From: Alphaproteobacteria bacterium
GTDB lineage: Bacteria; Pseudomonadota; Alphaproteobacteria; JAAEOK01
Assembly: GCA_024244705.1 (NCBI GenBank)
Contig: JAAEOK010000119.1
Coordinates: 1 to 49,426 of the forward strand
Direction of reading: 5' to 3'
Length of the DNA stretch: 49,426 nucleotides
Under the pieces are notes generated by a model. That model did not search any database, was not told the DNA's origin, and worked only from the letters and a program-made list of their open reading frames with translations. The position numbers and the translations under genes are program-made. Below, piece by piece: positions 1 through 7,590 of the stretch. The first letter of the stretch is position 1; each line of letters opens with the position of its first letter.

Positions 1-27
1 AACAGAATCAGCTACAGCGGATCACAG

Positions 28-101
28 TGGAGCGGGTCATGGGAATCGAACCCGCATAACCAGCCTGGAAGGCTGGCGCTCTACCATTGAGCTACACCCG
101 C
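28..101 (-). tRNA. tRNA-Gly (anticodon TCC)
   Basis: Read on the minus strand, this folds into a full cloverleaf: a GCGGGTG acceptor arm, a D arm, an anticodon stem CCAGC/GCTGG around the loop CTTCCAG, and a T arm with TTCGATT. The anticodon is TCC, which specifies glycine. The CCA end is encoded (positions 28-30). It lies 64 bases downstream of tRNA-Tyr on the same strand, so the two are probably cotranscribed. In many alphaproteobacteria a Tyr-Gly tRNA pair next to rlmB leads into tuf and the ribosomal protein genes; those would lie beyond the left edge. Confidence 0.97.
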
Positions 102-165
102 TTGCGCGATTGAGCTTCACCCTTTCATGCACCCGCCGCTCCCGATGTTCGAGCGCCCGGTATCT

Positions 166-251
166 TGGTGGAGGGGGTAGGATTCGAACCTACGTAGGGA
201 AACCCCGGCAGATTTACAGTCTGCTGCCTTTGACCGCTCGGCCACCCCTCC
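166..251 (-). tRNA. tRNA-Tyr (anticodon GTA)
   Basis: The minus strand gives a class II tRNA. It has the acceptor arm GGAGGGG, a D arm with GCCGAGC, the anticodon loop CTGTAAA (anticodon GTA, tyrosine), a long variable arm, a T loop TTCGAAT, and an encoded CCA at 166-168. The long variable arm and the anticodon agree. It is the first of the two leftward tRNA genes. Confidence 0.97.
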
Positions 252-284
252 GAATGAGGCCGCGATCAGGGTCGCGGATGCCGG

Positions 285-314
285 CGAATATCGCCAGATT
301 CCGGTGAAAGTCAA
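285..314 (-). promoter_or_regulatory. possible promoter of the Tyr-Gly tRNA pair
   Basis: On the minus strand TTGACT (314-309) is followed after 18 bases by TATTCG (290-285), which would start transcription about 25 bases before tRNA-Tyr. The -35 box is good and the -10 box is weak, so this is tentative. The rest of 315-527 shows no gene. Confidence 0.3.
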
Positions 315-527
315 CACACGAACAAGCAAAAGACCTCCTGCAACACCAATCTATTCGAATCGGTGTCCCAAGAGGTCGTTACATATCTCCAACTCGCTGT
401 GAAATAATAGGGAGCCCTTACCGCAAAAACAAGAGGATTTCGGCATCGCAGCACGTATTTTCACAGCGGGCCAGATCCAGCGTTGGCACCACTATCGCGG
501 AACCCAACCAAGGCCCTGGACAGGGCA

Positions 528-887
528 TCACGACGTGCGAGCACCGGCCATGAAAGACGCCGGCGGTTTCCACGTGTTCGGCCACACCCCGTTCGCCCAG
601 ATGCAAATCTCTTGCAAAACCGGCAGCAGGTCGTTGCCACGCGCCGTCAATTCGTAGGCATAGCGCGTGGGATGACGCTGATACGGCCGCTTCGCGACCA
701 ACCCCGCGACCTCCATTCGCTTGAGCCGGTTCGCAAGGATATTCGTCGATATTCCCTCTGGCGAGCCCAGAAACTCGCTGAACAGGCGCTTTCCGGTCAA
801 AAGATCACGCACGATGATCAACGACCAGCGATCCCCCAGAACATCGAGTGTCGACGCGATCGGACACGCGGAACGTAGTGATTCCAT
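528..887 (-). CDS. HxlR-family transcriptional regulator
   Basis: A winged-helix regulator of the HxlR type, about 119 residues, the usual size. The start MESLRSACPIAS is chosen because the family begins just before the conserved CPI motif, where the Cys can act as a redox or aldehyde sensor. The following LDVLGDRWSLLI-like helix and the wing region are typical. It is divergent from the GFA-family gene at 1019, and the gap between them holds an inverted repeat and an 18-base direct repeat that suit an HxlR dimer. It therefore probably controls itself and that neighbour. HxlR proteins often answer formaldehyde, quinones or electrophiles, which fits a GFA-type target; the inducer is not visible from sequence. 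Confidence 0.88.
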   Translation of the reverse strand: MESLRSACPIASTLDVLGDRWSLIIVRDLLTGKRLFSEFLGSPEGISTNILANRLKRMEVAGLVAKRPYQRHPTRYAYELTARGNDLLPVLQEICIWANGVWPNTWKPPASFMAGARTS

Positions 888-938
888 CGCTTTCGCCCCC
901 GAACAATTCCAAGCGACACGATAAACTCTCGATAACCG

Positions 939-998
939 ACTTGCAATTAACAAGTCACTGCTCTAGCTTGAGACAGTCAATTGCAAATCACAAGTCAC
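939..998. promoter_or_regulatory. putative HxlR operator: repeated TTGCAA-N4-CAAGTCAC boxes
   Basis: Two near-identical 18-base units, at 941-958 and 981-998, match at 15 of 18 positions and are exactly 40 bases apart. The first lies within the inverted repeat ACTTG-N7-CAAGT (939-955). Both sit between the divergent HxlR gene and the GFA gene, the second ending about 20 bases before the GFA start codon. Position, repetition and symmetry suggest binding sites for the adjacent regulator. No binding data exist here. Confidence 0.55.
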
Positions 999-1018
999 AA
1001 ACCCAGGGAGGACATCAC

Positions 1019-1447
1019 ATGACAGACCCGATCTCCGGCGGCTGCCTGTGCGGCGACGTGAGGTACCAAGTGAACGGCGAGCCTCTTTTTGGCGGCCATT
1101 GCCAATGCGCGAGTTGCCGAAAAAGCAGTGGCACCGGGCATTGTTCCCATATGGGTGTTGCCAAATCCGGTTTCACAGCTTCGGGTCGGATAGAGGTCTA
1201 CGAATCACCGACCGACAGCGGCAACATGGTCGGTCGTGCGTTCTGTCCGCGATGTGGCGCGCCGGTTTACTCCCTCAATTCCGGTTTCGAGGACATTGTT
1301 TTTGTGCGGGCCTCGAGCCTCGACGATCCGGAAATATTCCAACCCCAAATGGTCGTCTTTACACAACATAGCCCCTCGTGGGATCGCATCGACCCTAATC
1401 TGCCGGCCTTCGAGGCAATGCCGCCGGCCGAATCGATGCCGCAATAG
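1019..1447 (+). CDS. GFA/CENP-V family zinc protein
   Basis: A 142-residue protein with the cysteine pattern of the GFA (glutathione-dependent formaldehyde-activating) fold: Cys9 and Cys11, then Cys28, Cys30 and Cys33, and later Cys76 and Cys79. These bind two zinc ions. The start ATG follows GGGAGG at a good distance. Some relatives were proposed to form S-hydroxymethylglutathione from formaldehyde and glutathione, but most members have no proven reaction, so a specific activity is not claimed. Its placement opposite an HxlR regulator suggests inducible detoxification or a small-thiol-related role. Confidence 0.85.
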   Translation: MTDPISGGCLCGDVRYQVNGEPLFGGHCQCASCRKSSGTGHCSHMGVAKSGFTASGRIEVYESPTDSGNMVGRAFCPRCGAPVYSLNSGFEDIVFVRASSLDDPEIFQPQMVVFTQHSPSWDRIDPNLPAFEAMPPAESMPQ

Positions 1448-1554
1448 TTCGGAACGGAATTCTTCAGCCCCGGTCCGGCTGCAGGATCGCCGCGGTTGGA
1501 CGGTTTTGAACCGGACGACGTTGCGAGACATGCCAAGGCGCCATATTAAGGGGC

Positions 1555-2310
1555 ATGTCTTCTCATCGACGCAGCCATAACAGAAAGCCGGCGACGCGGC
1601 AGGGCTCGTGGATCTATGGTCTGCATGCGGTTAAGGCCGCTTTGGCGAACCCTCGCCGACGCTGCCGACGATTGGTTGCGATCAAGGAAGTCGCCCAGAC
1701 GTCCTTGGCCACAGACGCCCCAAAATGCGAATACCTGTCGCGCGCCGCGCTCAATGAAATACTCCCGCTTGGCGCGGTTCATCAGGGCATTGCCGGCCTG
1801 TTTGATCCGTTGCCGCCGGTCGCGCTGGATGATTTATTGGCAGACCTCAGCGAGGTCGAGAGATGCGCGCTAATGGTTCTCGATCAGGTGTCCGATCCGC
1901 GTAACGTCGGCGCCATCCTGCGGACCGCCGCCGCATTTGGCTGCCAAGGCGTTGTCGTTCAGGATCGGCATTCCCCGGCGCTCACAGGAACCCTTCAGAA
2001 GGCCGCATCCGGCGGGCTTGAGGTGGTTCCGATTGTTCGCGTCACCAATCTTGCGCGGGCGATAGACGCCATGCGGTCGGCCGACATCTGGTGTATCGGT
2101 TTCGACGTCGCGGATAATGAGCCGTTGTCAAAATCGAGACTAGCCGACCGTGTCGCCTTCGTCCTCGGCGCCGAGGGACAGGGCCTTCGCCGCTTGACCC
2201 GCGAACGATGCGACCAGCTCCTGAGAATTCCGATCGGGCCCGCGGTCGAAAGCTTGAATGTCAGTGCTGCGGCGGCGATCGCCCTTTACGAATGGGCGCG
2301 GCCCACATAG
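1555..2310 (+). CDS. rlmB: 23S rRNA (guanosine-2'-O)-methyltransferase RlmB
   Basis: A 251-residue SPOUT methyltransferase of the TrmH/RlmB group, which uses S-adenosylmethionine to methylate the 2'-O of G2251 in the peptidyl-transferase loop of 23S rRNA. An N-terminal substrate-binding domain with IYGLHAVKAAL (residues 20-30) is followed by the three SPOUT motifs: DPRNVGAILRT (114-124) with the catalytic Asn and Arg, FVLGAEGQGL (202-211), and IPIGPAVESLNVS (225-237), which form the trefoil knot. Length and all motifs are intact. Other TrmH paralogues act on tRNA, but the N-terminal domain favours RlmB. Confidence 0.92.
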   Translation: MSSHRRSHNRKPATRQGSWIYGLHAVKAALANPRRRCRRLVAIKEVAQTSLATDAPKCEYLSRAALNEILPLGAVHQGIAGLFDPLPPVALDDLLADLSEVERCALMVLDQVSDPRNVGAILRTAAAFGCQGVVVQDRHSPALTGTLQKAASGGLEVVPIVRVTNLARAIDAMRSADIWCIGFDVADNEPLSKSRLADRVAFVLGAEGQGLRRLTRERCDQLLRIPIGPAVESLNVSAAAAIALYEWARPT

Positions 2311-2356
2311 GTTCTTTGGTGCCGAAAACGGCGCTCTCTCGTTTGGGGAAACCACG

Positions 2357-2797
2357 ATGGCAAGGCCAAGAATGTTCCTTTTCACCGTCATTGGATTGAC
2401 GGTCGCAGCGACAGGTCTTGCCATGGCCCAGAGCGACGCGACCCGGTCGATCTTCGATCGGATGGACCTCGACAATGACGGCGCCATCGATAGCGATGAA
2501 CTCGCGGCGCTACGCGCCCGGGCCTTCAACGGCATGGACCGCGACCTCGATGGCGTTTTGACCGAGGCCGAGTTCGTCGAGCTGTGGATCGCCGAAGCGG
2601 CCGACGAAGACGATCCGCGCATCGAGGATATTACGCGGCTCCGTCGCGGCCGATTCGCCGAAATGGACGAGGACGACGACGGGGAGATCGCCAAGGACGC
2701 CTATTTGGCGGTCGGCAACGACCGTTTTCTCGCTGCGGACGGCGACAAGGATGGCCAATTGAGCCTGGAGGAATTCAGCGGCATATCCGGGAACTGA
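2357..2797 (+). CDS. exported EF-hand protein
   Basis: A 146-residue protein with a probable signal peptide (residues 1-24, ending LAMAQ) and four EF-hand loops: 37-48 (DLDNDG...), 61-72 (DRDLDG...), 104-115 (DEDDDG...) and 128-139 (DGDKDG...). Loops 1, 2 and 4 have the acidic residue at position 12; loop 3 ends in Ala and may bind calcium poorly. The first ATG after GGGGAA (2346) is used; longer starts would place coding sequence inside the rlmB tail. Such proteins are presumed periplasmic calcium binders of unknown role. It follows rlmB by 46 bases, but a functional link is not evident. Confidence 0.8.
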   Translation: MARPRMFLFTVIGLTVAATGLAMAQSDATRSIFDRMDLDNDGAIDSDELAALRARAFNGMDRDLDGVLTEAEFVELWIAEAADEDDPRIEDITRLRRGRFAEMDEDDDGEIAKDAYLAVGNDRFLAADGDKDGQLSLEEFSGISGN

Positions 2798-2895
2798 TTA
2801 GGGTTTCTGAGATCCGACCGAAATCGCCGTCATGATCCTGTGCGGTGACCATCGATTCGAGCCACGCCGTCGGCCATTTCCACCTTGAGATGGGC

Positions 2896-2924
2896 TTGAC
2901 CCAGGAACGCCCCTTGGCTACGGC
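2896..2924 (+). promoter_or_regulatory. possible promoter of tRNA-Thr
   Basis: TTGACC (2896-2901), a 17-base spacer, then TACGGC (2919-2924) would start transcription about 35 bases before tRNA-Thr. The -35 box and spacing are good; the -10 box is poor. Confidence 0.3.
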
Positions 2925-2965
2925 TATCACCGGACTGCCTGAATATGCTGTAGCGGTCGCCGTCC

Positions 2966-3041
<76 letters not shown>

Positions 3042-3154
3042 TACTCACTTTTGTCCGACCCGATATCATTGAGTGCCGCCGGTTCGGCCCCATGCTTCAT
3101 TGCAGTACCGGCTTGTGCTTTGTTTTCGCCGGCCAAATTCGCTCCTACCCCCGA

Positions 3155-6007
3155 CTAGTTTCGCTCGGATGGTGTGTTTGGTGGCTTATTCTCGGTCGCA
3201 AGAACCCGCCAATCTGGCCAAGCGGCGGGGTCCAGGAGGAGATGGGACTCAAGACAAGCGACGAAGCGCTGCATGAGTAGGTGTGTCGCGGCGGCATGGT
3301 CGGTCGCGCCGTCGACCTCGAGGGGCGGATAGGCGACGACCCGGAAGTGGCGGTCGCCGTCGCGCAAGACAAATACCGGGATCAAAGCGGCGCCGGTTGA
3401 AAGGGCCAGCCGTGGCGGCCCCGTCGCGATCGTGATGCGGCCATCGAAGAAGGGTAGCTCGGTTGGCCTATCGGAGTGGAACCTAGCGTTGATAGACACG
3501 ATCCCATTCCGGCCGAGCAGCTGCCGGACCTGCTCGACGGACTGCTGTCCGTCGCCCGCGACGAAGATGCGGTCGCCGCGCAGGGACCCCTCCCACTCGC
3601 GCGACATACGGTTGAGGCCGAATTGGCCGACCCTAGTGGTCGAAAATCCGTATTGCGGACGCGCGAGGGTGGTCGCTCGAAAGCTGGCCTCTTTCAAGGC
3701 GACTCGGGTCGCCAAGGCACCGGAATAAAGCGGTGCCCGCCACAGGATAACCCCCCTGCCCCGGTTTAGCCCGGCGTCGATATGAACACGACCTTCGAGG
3801 GCAGCCGTCGGCGAGTCGACGTCGCTGGACCAGCCGTTCAATCGTAGGAGCAACTCCTCGAAAAAGTTTGCCATGCCTTCTGTGACCAGCGCCCGAGGCG
3901 GCAAATCGCGCGACCGGTTTCCAAGGACCCGACCGATCGCCTCCATCTTGGTCCGTGTGCTCCGTCGCCGAGCCGACGTGGCGAGCTTGGCGAGAGCTCG
4001 CAAGGTGTTCCTTGTTCGCTGTTTTGGAGATAGTCGGTCCGCGATGCCCAGCACAAGCAAGAGGGAAGGCGTAATCAGATCGTGGATGTCTATGGTCTTG
4101 GCCGGAATCGAATAACCTATGCGCGGGTCTGGTGCGGCGCTTGGTGATTTCTCGTCGACACCGGGCAACGACCCGCGGACGAGATCGGCGAGTTCCGCGA
4201 CCGTGCCGGCCCGCGACCAGATCACATCGGCATTCAATCTCACGCCCCACTTCTCTTCGATCGCGACGACAAGCTCGATCGACGTTAAAGAATCCGCGCC
4301 AAGGCCGATGATATCGTCGTCGATTCCAACCGGCGTGGCGTCAAGCAAATCCTCCAAGAGCTCGACGAGCGCATATTCGATTTCATCCCGTGGCCGGCCC
4401 TCGTGCCGAGCCGGCGCTTCGACACTGGGCGTGCGCGCCGCCAAGGCACGGCGGTCGATCTTGGCGCTCGCCGTGCGCGGCAACGAATCGAGGCGGACCA
4501 GCCTGGTCGGGATCATTGCCTGGGTCAGCCTCTCGCTCAATTTTGCGCGAATCTCGCGGACCGTTGGGGCACCGACATGGCTGACGTAATAGGCGGCCAA
4601 CCGGTCGGGGTTACCGCCTTCGGCATGGGGCTCCACAACCGCCGCCACTTCGTCGATCCCGTCCAGGTCGAGCAAGGCGGCCTCGATATCGGAAATTTCG
4701 ACTCGATTGCCGAGCACCCTGACCCGGTCGTCCGTACGGCCGGCCAACCGCAAGCATCCGTCATCTGCCATGACCCCCAGGTCGCCGGTTCGGTAAAGGC
4801 GTTCGTCGGTGCCCTCCAGGGATAGAAAAGCCTGTGCCGTAAGATCGGGCCGTTTCCAATATCCCTTTGCCAGATAACGGCTCTTGATTACGATCTCGCC
4901 AATCTCTCCGGCCGGAACATCATGCCCGCCCTCGTCGCGCAATAGCAGTTCCATACCGTCCACCGGGTATCCGACCGGCACGGCGCCATCGCTCAAGATC
5001 CTGGACCGGTCGATGAAATGCCGCCGGTAGGTCCCGGCCTCGTTACAGGCGACTTGATTGATCAGGGTGTCGCTGTTGGGAAAGCGGCGCTTCCACAAAT
5101 CGACATCGGACCGATAGACCGGATCGCTCGTCAGAACCACGGTACGGACCGTGGCACATTGGTTGCCGTCGGGAATCCCCGCCAATGCCCGGCGCATCAC
5201 GTTGACCGGGATCAGACAGATCGTTACCCCTCGCGTGCCCAGCCACGTGAACAAACCGGCTGTGCCTTTTCTCCTGATATCCCATGGGCAAAGGGTCGCG
5301 CCGCTGAGCAGGGCGGCGAGGATGACCCGCACGCTCGCCATGGTGCTGACATGGCGAACAAGTAACACTCCGTCGTCCGGCCTCATTCCGCACGCGACGG
5401 CAAAATAGCCAGCGCGGGCAAGGAAACTGCGATGGGATTGAACGACTCCCTTCGGGCTCCCGGTGCTGCCGGACGTATAGTAAATCGCGGCCACGGTGTC
5501 GGGCGACAGAACGACATCGGGATCGTGAATGGGCGCCGCCGATTTCAGCTCGTCGATATTCACCACACGGCAGGTGCTCGGAATGACGGCGGGTACCGCC
5601 GCCGCGTTGCGTTTATCCGTAAGACATAGGCTCACCTCCGCGTGACGGGCGATGTCCGCATTGCGCCGTGAAGGATGATCGGGGTCCAAGGACACATAAA
5701 TGCGGCCCATCCTCAACAGCGCCAAGGCGCCGGCGATGAACGGCGCGCCGTGCTCAAGGAAGAGCGCGACGGCGCCGGTCCCTGCGGCCTGATCCTGTCG
5801 CACCCGATGGGCGATTCGGTTAGCCCACAGGTTGAGGTCTCGATAAGTGACGTCGCCCTCCGGATCGGCTACTGCGATACGGTCCGCAAACGCTTCCAGC
5901 CGCGGATCCAGGCACTCCGGAACGCTGGCCTCGAATCCGGTTTGCGTCAGTTGCTCGATGTTTGCCGTTCCGCATTGCGGTGGCGGACTGTCCCTGGTGT
6001 CCAACAT
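3155..6007 (-). CDS. adenylation-carrier-LpxL-like acyltransferase fusion protein
   Basis: A 950-residue, three-part protein. Residues ~20-525 form an AMP-binding adenylation domain: YYTSGSTGSPKG (177-188) is the ATP loop, YRTGDLG (405-411) binds adenosine and ribose, and Lys516 in RTASAKIDRR is the catalytic lysine. Residues ~540-612 form a carrier domain with LGADSL; Ser573 would carry phosphopantetheine. Residues ~740-930 resemble LpxL/HtrB lipid acyltransferases (LPFFDGRITIATGPPRLAL at 851-869). It therefore probably activates an acid, loads it on its own carrier and passes it to a lipid or other acceptor. Oddities: the HX4(D/E) catalytic pair appears replaced by Pro759 and Ala764, and the A4 motif has Met223 where NRPS domains have the Asp that binds an alpha-amino group. 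There is no condensation or thioesterase domain. The start ATG is at 6007. Confidence 0.8.
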   Translation of the reverse strand: MLDTRDSPPPQCGTANIEQLTQTGFEASVPECLDPRLEAFADRIAVADPEGDVTYRDLNLWANRIAHRVRQDQAAGTGAVALFLEHGAPFIAGALALLRMGRIYVSLDPDHPSRRNADIARHAEVSLCLTDKRNAAAVPAVIPSTCRVVNIDELKSAAPIHDPDVVLSPDTVAAIYYTSGSTGSPKGVVQSHRSFLARAGYFAVACGMRPDDGVLLVRHVSTMASVRVILAALLSGATLCPWDIRRKGTAGLFTWLGTRGVTICLIPVNVMRRALAGIPDGNQCATVRTVVLTSDPVYRSDVDLWKRRFPNSDTLINQVACNEAGTYRRHFIDRSRILSDGAVPVGYPVDGMELLLRDEGGHDVPAGEIGEIVIKSRYLAKGYWKRPDLTAQAFLSLEGTDERLYRTGDLGVMADDGCLRLAGRTDDRVRVLGNRVEISDIEAALLDLDGIDEVAAVVEPHAEGGNPDRLAAYYVSHVGAPTVREIRAKLSERLTQAMIPTRLVRLDSLPRTASAKIDRRALAARTPSVEAPARHEGRPRDEIEYALVELLEDLLDATPVGIDDDIIGLGADSLTSIELVVAIEEKWGVRLNADVIWSRAGTVAELADLVRGSLPGVDEKSPSAAPDPRIGYSIPAKTIDIHDLITPSLLLVLGIADRLSPKQRTRNTLRALAKLATSARRRSTRTKMEAIGRVLGNRSRDLPPRALVTEGMANFFEELLLRLNGWSSDVDSPTAALEGRVHIDAGLNRGRGVILWRAPLYSGALATRVALKEASFRATTLARPQYGFSTTRVGQFGLNRMSREWEGSLRGDRIFVAGDGQQSVEQVRQLLGRNGIVSINARFHSDRPTELPFFDGRITIATGPPRLALSTGAALIPVFVLRDGDRHFRVVAYPPLEVDGATDHAAATHLLMQRFVACLESHLLLDPAAWPDWRVLATENKPPNTPSERN

Positions 6008-6336
6008 CGGGCGTCACCTACCCATTGGTCGAAATCGTGGCGGTATCCGGTATCCCGCTCTCGGTATCATGCGCCACTCCACACTTCCATTTCCCCGGCA
6101 AATGTCCAATTCCGTCCAACCATACCGAATAATTTGCCGCGGGAGGAACCGCTTCCGCCCGCCGCGATCGATAACTTGAAAAACCTGAATTGGCTGCGTC
6201 CGCGAGTACATCGACCAGCACTGTCGTCACTATGCCGGCGGCCCGAATTGGTCGAGCGGCACCGCCGCCTTGGGCGTTGGTTTGGCGCCTATTTCAAGGC
6301 TAGTATTGGCCCTCGACAACGCCCGACGGCCAAGAA
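6008..6336. other. intergenic region between divergent genes
   Basis: This 329-base spacer separates the start of the adenylation-acyltransferase gene from the GNAT gene and must hold both promoters. I see no gene, clear promoter pair or strong hairpin in it. Confidence 0.5.
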
Positions 6337-6903
6337 ATGCCAATGATGAGCGTGACTATCCGCCACGCGTGCGCTAGCGACGCCGACGCCCTGGCCCAGG
6401 TCAGCACCGAGTCGTGGCGCGACGCCTATCCGGTACTGTTGCCGGCGGACTACCTCGCCAATCAACTGTCACTGCCCCACCAACGGGCGCGATGGCGGCG
6501 ACGCCTGCGAAAGCCATGCGATGAAACGCTTCTTATCGCGGCCAACCCCGGAACGGATGTCATCGGATACGTGACCTTTGGCCGCTGCCGGCGATCAAAT
6601 ATGCGGGGGTACGGCGAAATTTATGAACTCTACGTTGCGACGGACTACCAGGACCAAGGTGTTGGTCGGCGCCTAGTCGAGGCTGCGATCGAGCGACTTC
6701 GCGGCGAGGCGCGGCAATCGGTCCTCGTCGAAGTATTAACCGGCAATCCCTCTCGCTTTTTCTATGAGCGTTTGGGAGCGATCGTTCGGGGCAATGCCAC
6801 CCGCAATTTCGCCGGCCGCAACCTGGATACGACGCTTTACCTATGGGGCGATACTTCGATCTTAGAGCAAGATCGTTTCAGATCGAATCGACCTGAAACG
6901 TGA
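6337..6903 (+). CDS. GNAT family N-acetyltransferase
   Basis: A 188-residue GNAT-fold enzyme that would move an acetyl group from acetyl-CoA to an amine. IRHACASDADALAQV starts the fold, IYELYVATDYQDQGVGRRLVEAA (about 100-122) contains strand beta4 and the Q/RxxGxG/A loop that grips the CoA pyrophosphate, and NPSRFFYERLGA is the conserved end of the fold. ATG codons at 6337, 6343 and 6346 are all possible starts and the ribosome site is weak. The last 15 or so residues fall in a palindromic element and are unlikely to be ancestral. The substrate is unknown. Confidence 0.85.
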   Translation: MPMMSVTIRHACASDADALAQVSTESWRDAYPVLLPADYLANQLSLPHQRARWRRRLRKPCDETLLIAANPGTDVIGYVTFGRCRRSNMRGYGEIYELYVATDYQDQGVGRRLVEAAIERLRGEARQSVLVEVLTGNPSRFFYERLGAIVRGNATRNFAGRNLDTTLYLWGDTSILEQDRFRSNRPET

Positions 6904-6951
6904 ATGTTGATCTAATTCAATATGTTAGCACGTGATTCACGGCTCACTTCG
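6863..6951. repeat. palindromic repeat-like element overlapping a gene end
   Basis: The perfect arms CGTTTCAG (6874-6881) and CTGAAACG (6893-6900) surround an 11-base loop, and a shorter palindrome CGTGA-T-TCACG follows near 6931-6941. The style (AGAGCA start, GATCG-TTTCAG, CTAATTCAAT, then GTGATTCACG) resembles short interspersed palindromic units I know from alphaproteobacterial genomes. It supplies the stop codon and tail of the GNAT protein. Only one copy is in the window, so repetition is inferred. Confidence 0.45.
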
Positions 6952-7040
6952 TTGCGACGAGAGCCGACCACGCCCTAGACTCGGAACAGGGCTGGGAAGC
7001 CGCCGCCCCGAATTCGCTTGAATCTCCCAAACGGCGATCA

Positions 7041-7067
7041 AAAAAATGGCCCCGCCGGTTGCGGGGC
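7041..7067 (-). terminator. intrinsic terminator after the Flp pilin gene
   Basis: On the minus strand, GCCCCGC (7067-7061) pairs with GCGGGGC (7055-7049) around a 5-base loop and is followed by CA and a T run (7046-7041). It lies 70 bases past the stop codon of the pilin gene, exactly where a terminator is expected. Confidence 0.85.
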
Positions 7068-7137
7068 TATTCTCTCGTTGGTGGAGTCGCAGTTACTCAA
7101 TCGTTCTTCGCCTAACCCCACTACTGTCGGCGAATTG

Positions 7138-7320
7138 TCACTCGGCGCCGGACCCAAAGGGACCCGCAAACCAAGCGAGCGATTCGAACACACCCATGAA
7201 TGTTGAACCGATGGCTCCGAGCATGGCGACACCGGTGAGCGATACGAGCATCAGCACCGCCCCAACTTCGATCGTCGTCAGGCCCGTCTCATCTTGCAGC
7301 AACCCCGAATTCCAACCCAT
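7138..7320 (-). CDS. Flp/Fap-type pilin subunit (orphan)
   Basis: A 60-residue prepilin. After a short leader (MGWNSGLLQDETG) comes LTTIEVG and a hydrophobic stretch (AVLMLVSLTGVAMLGAIGS). Prepilin peptidase would cut after Gly13, leaving Glu18 at +5, the signature of type IVb Flp pilins; the residue after Glu is Val where Tyr is usual. Starting at the ATG at 7320 places GAGGGG nine bases upstream, better than the TTG at 7329. It would assemble into Tad pili for adhesion. No tad/cpa assembly genes are present in the window, so they must lie elsewhere. A consensus CtrA box sits upstream, as for pilA of Caulobacter, and a terminator follows. Confidence 0.78.
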   Translation of the reverse strand: MGWNSGLLQDETGLTTIEVGAVLMLVSLTGVAMLGAIGSTFMGVFESLAWFAGPFGSGAE

Positions 7321-7402
7321 CGTAACCAACCCCTCGTTGACCCAAACATACGCGGCTAATGCGATGTGTCGCGCATCTGCATCATGAAAATGCGGGAGTC
7401 AA

Positions 7403-7417
7403 TTAAAAAAACATTAA
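7403..7417. promoter_or_regulatory. consensus CtrA box upstream of the Flp pilin
   Basis: TTAA-N7-TTAA, a full match to the CtrA consensus, lies 83-97 bases upstream of the pilin start codon. On the minus strand a TTGACT element directly follows it, so the box would sit at or just above the -35 position, as at CtrA-activated promoters. The surrounding 7395-7450 is markedly AT-rich. Confidence 0.6.
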
Positions 7418-7590
7418 TATTCAATGATTTAATAAAATTTTCCTGAATATTTAGCTAACCAATATTGGGAAAAGGATTGGTAACCATAGTCTCGTTGTAG
7501 TGCGGAATTTGGCGGCCAGGCGTTCGGGCCGAAGCTTTAGAAACGGCACCGACCCATCCCAAGCCGCTCGCCCATCCGCGATTTCGACCG

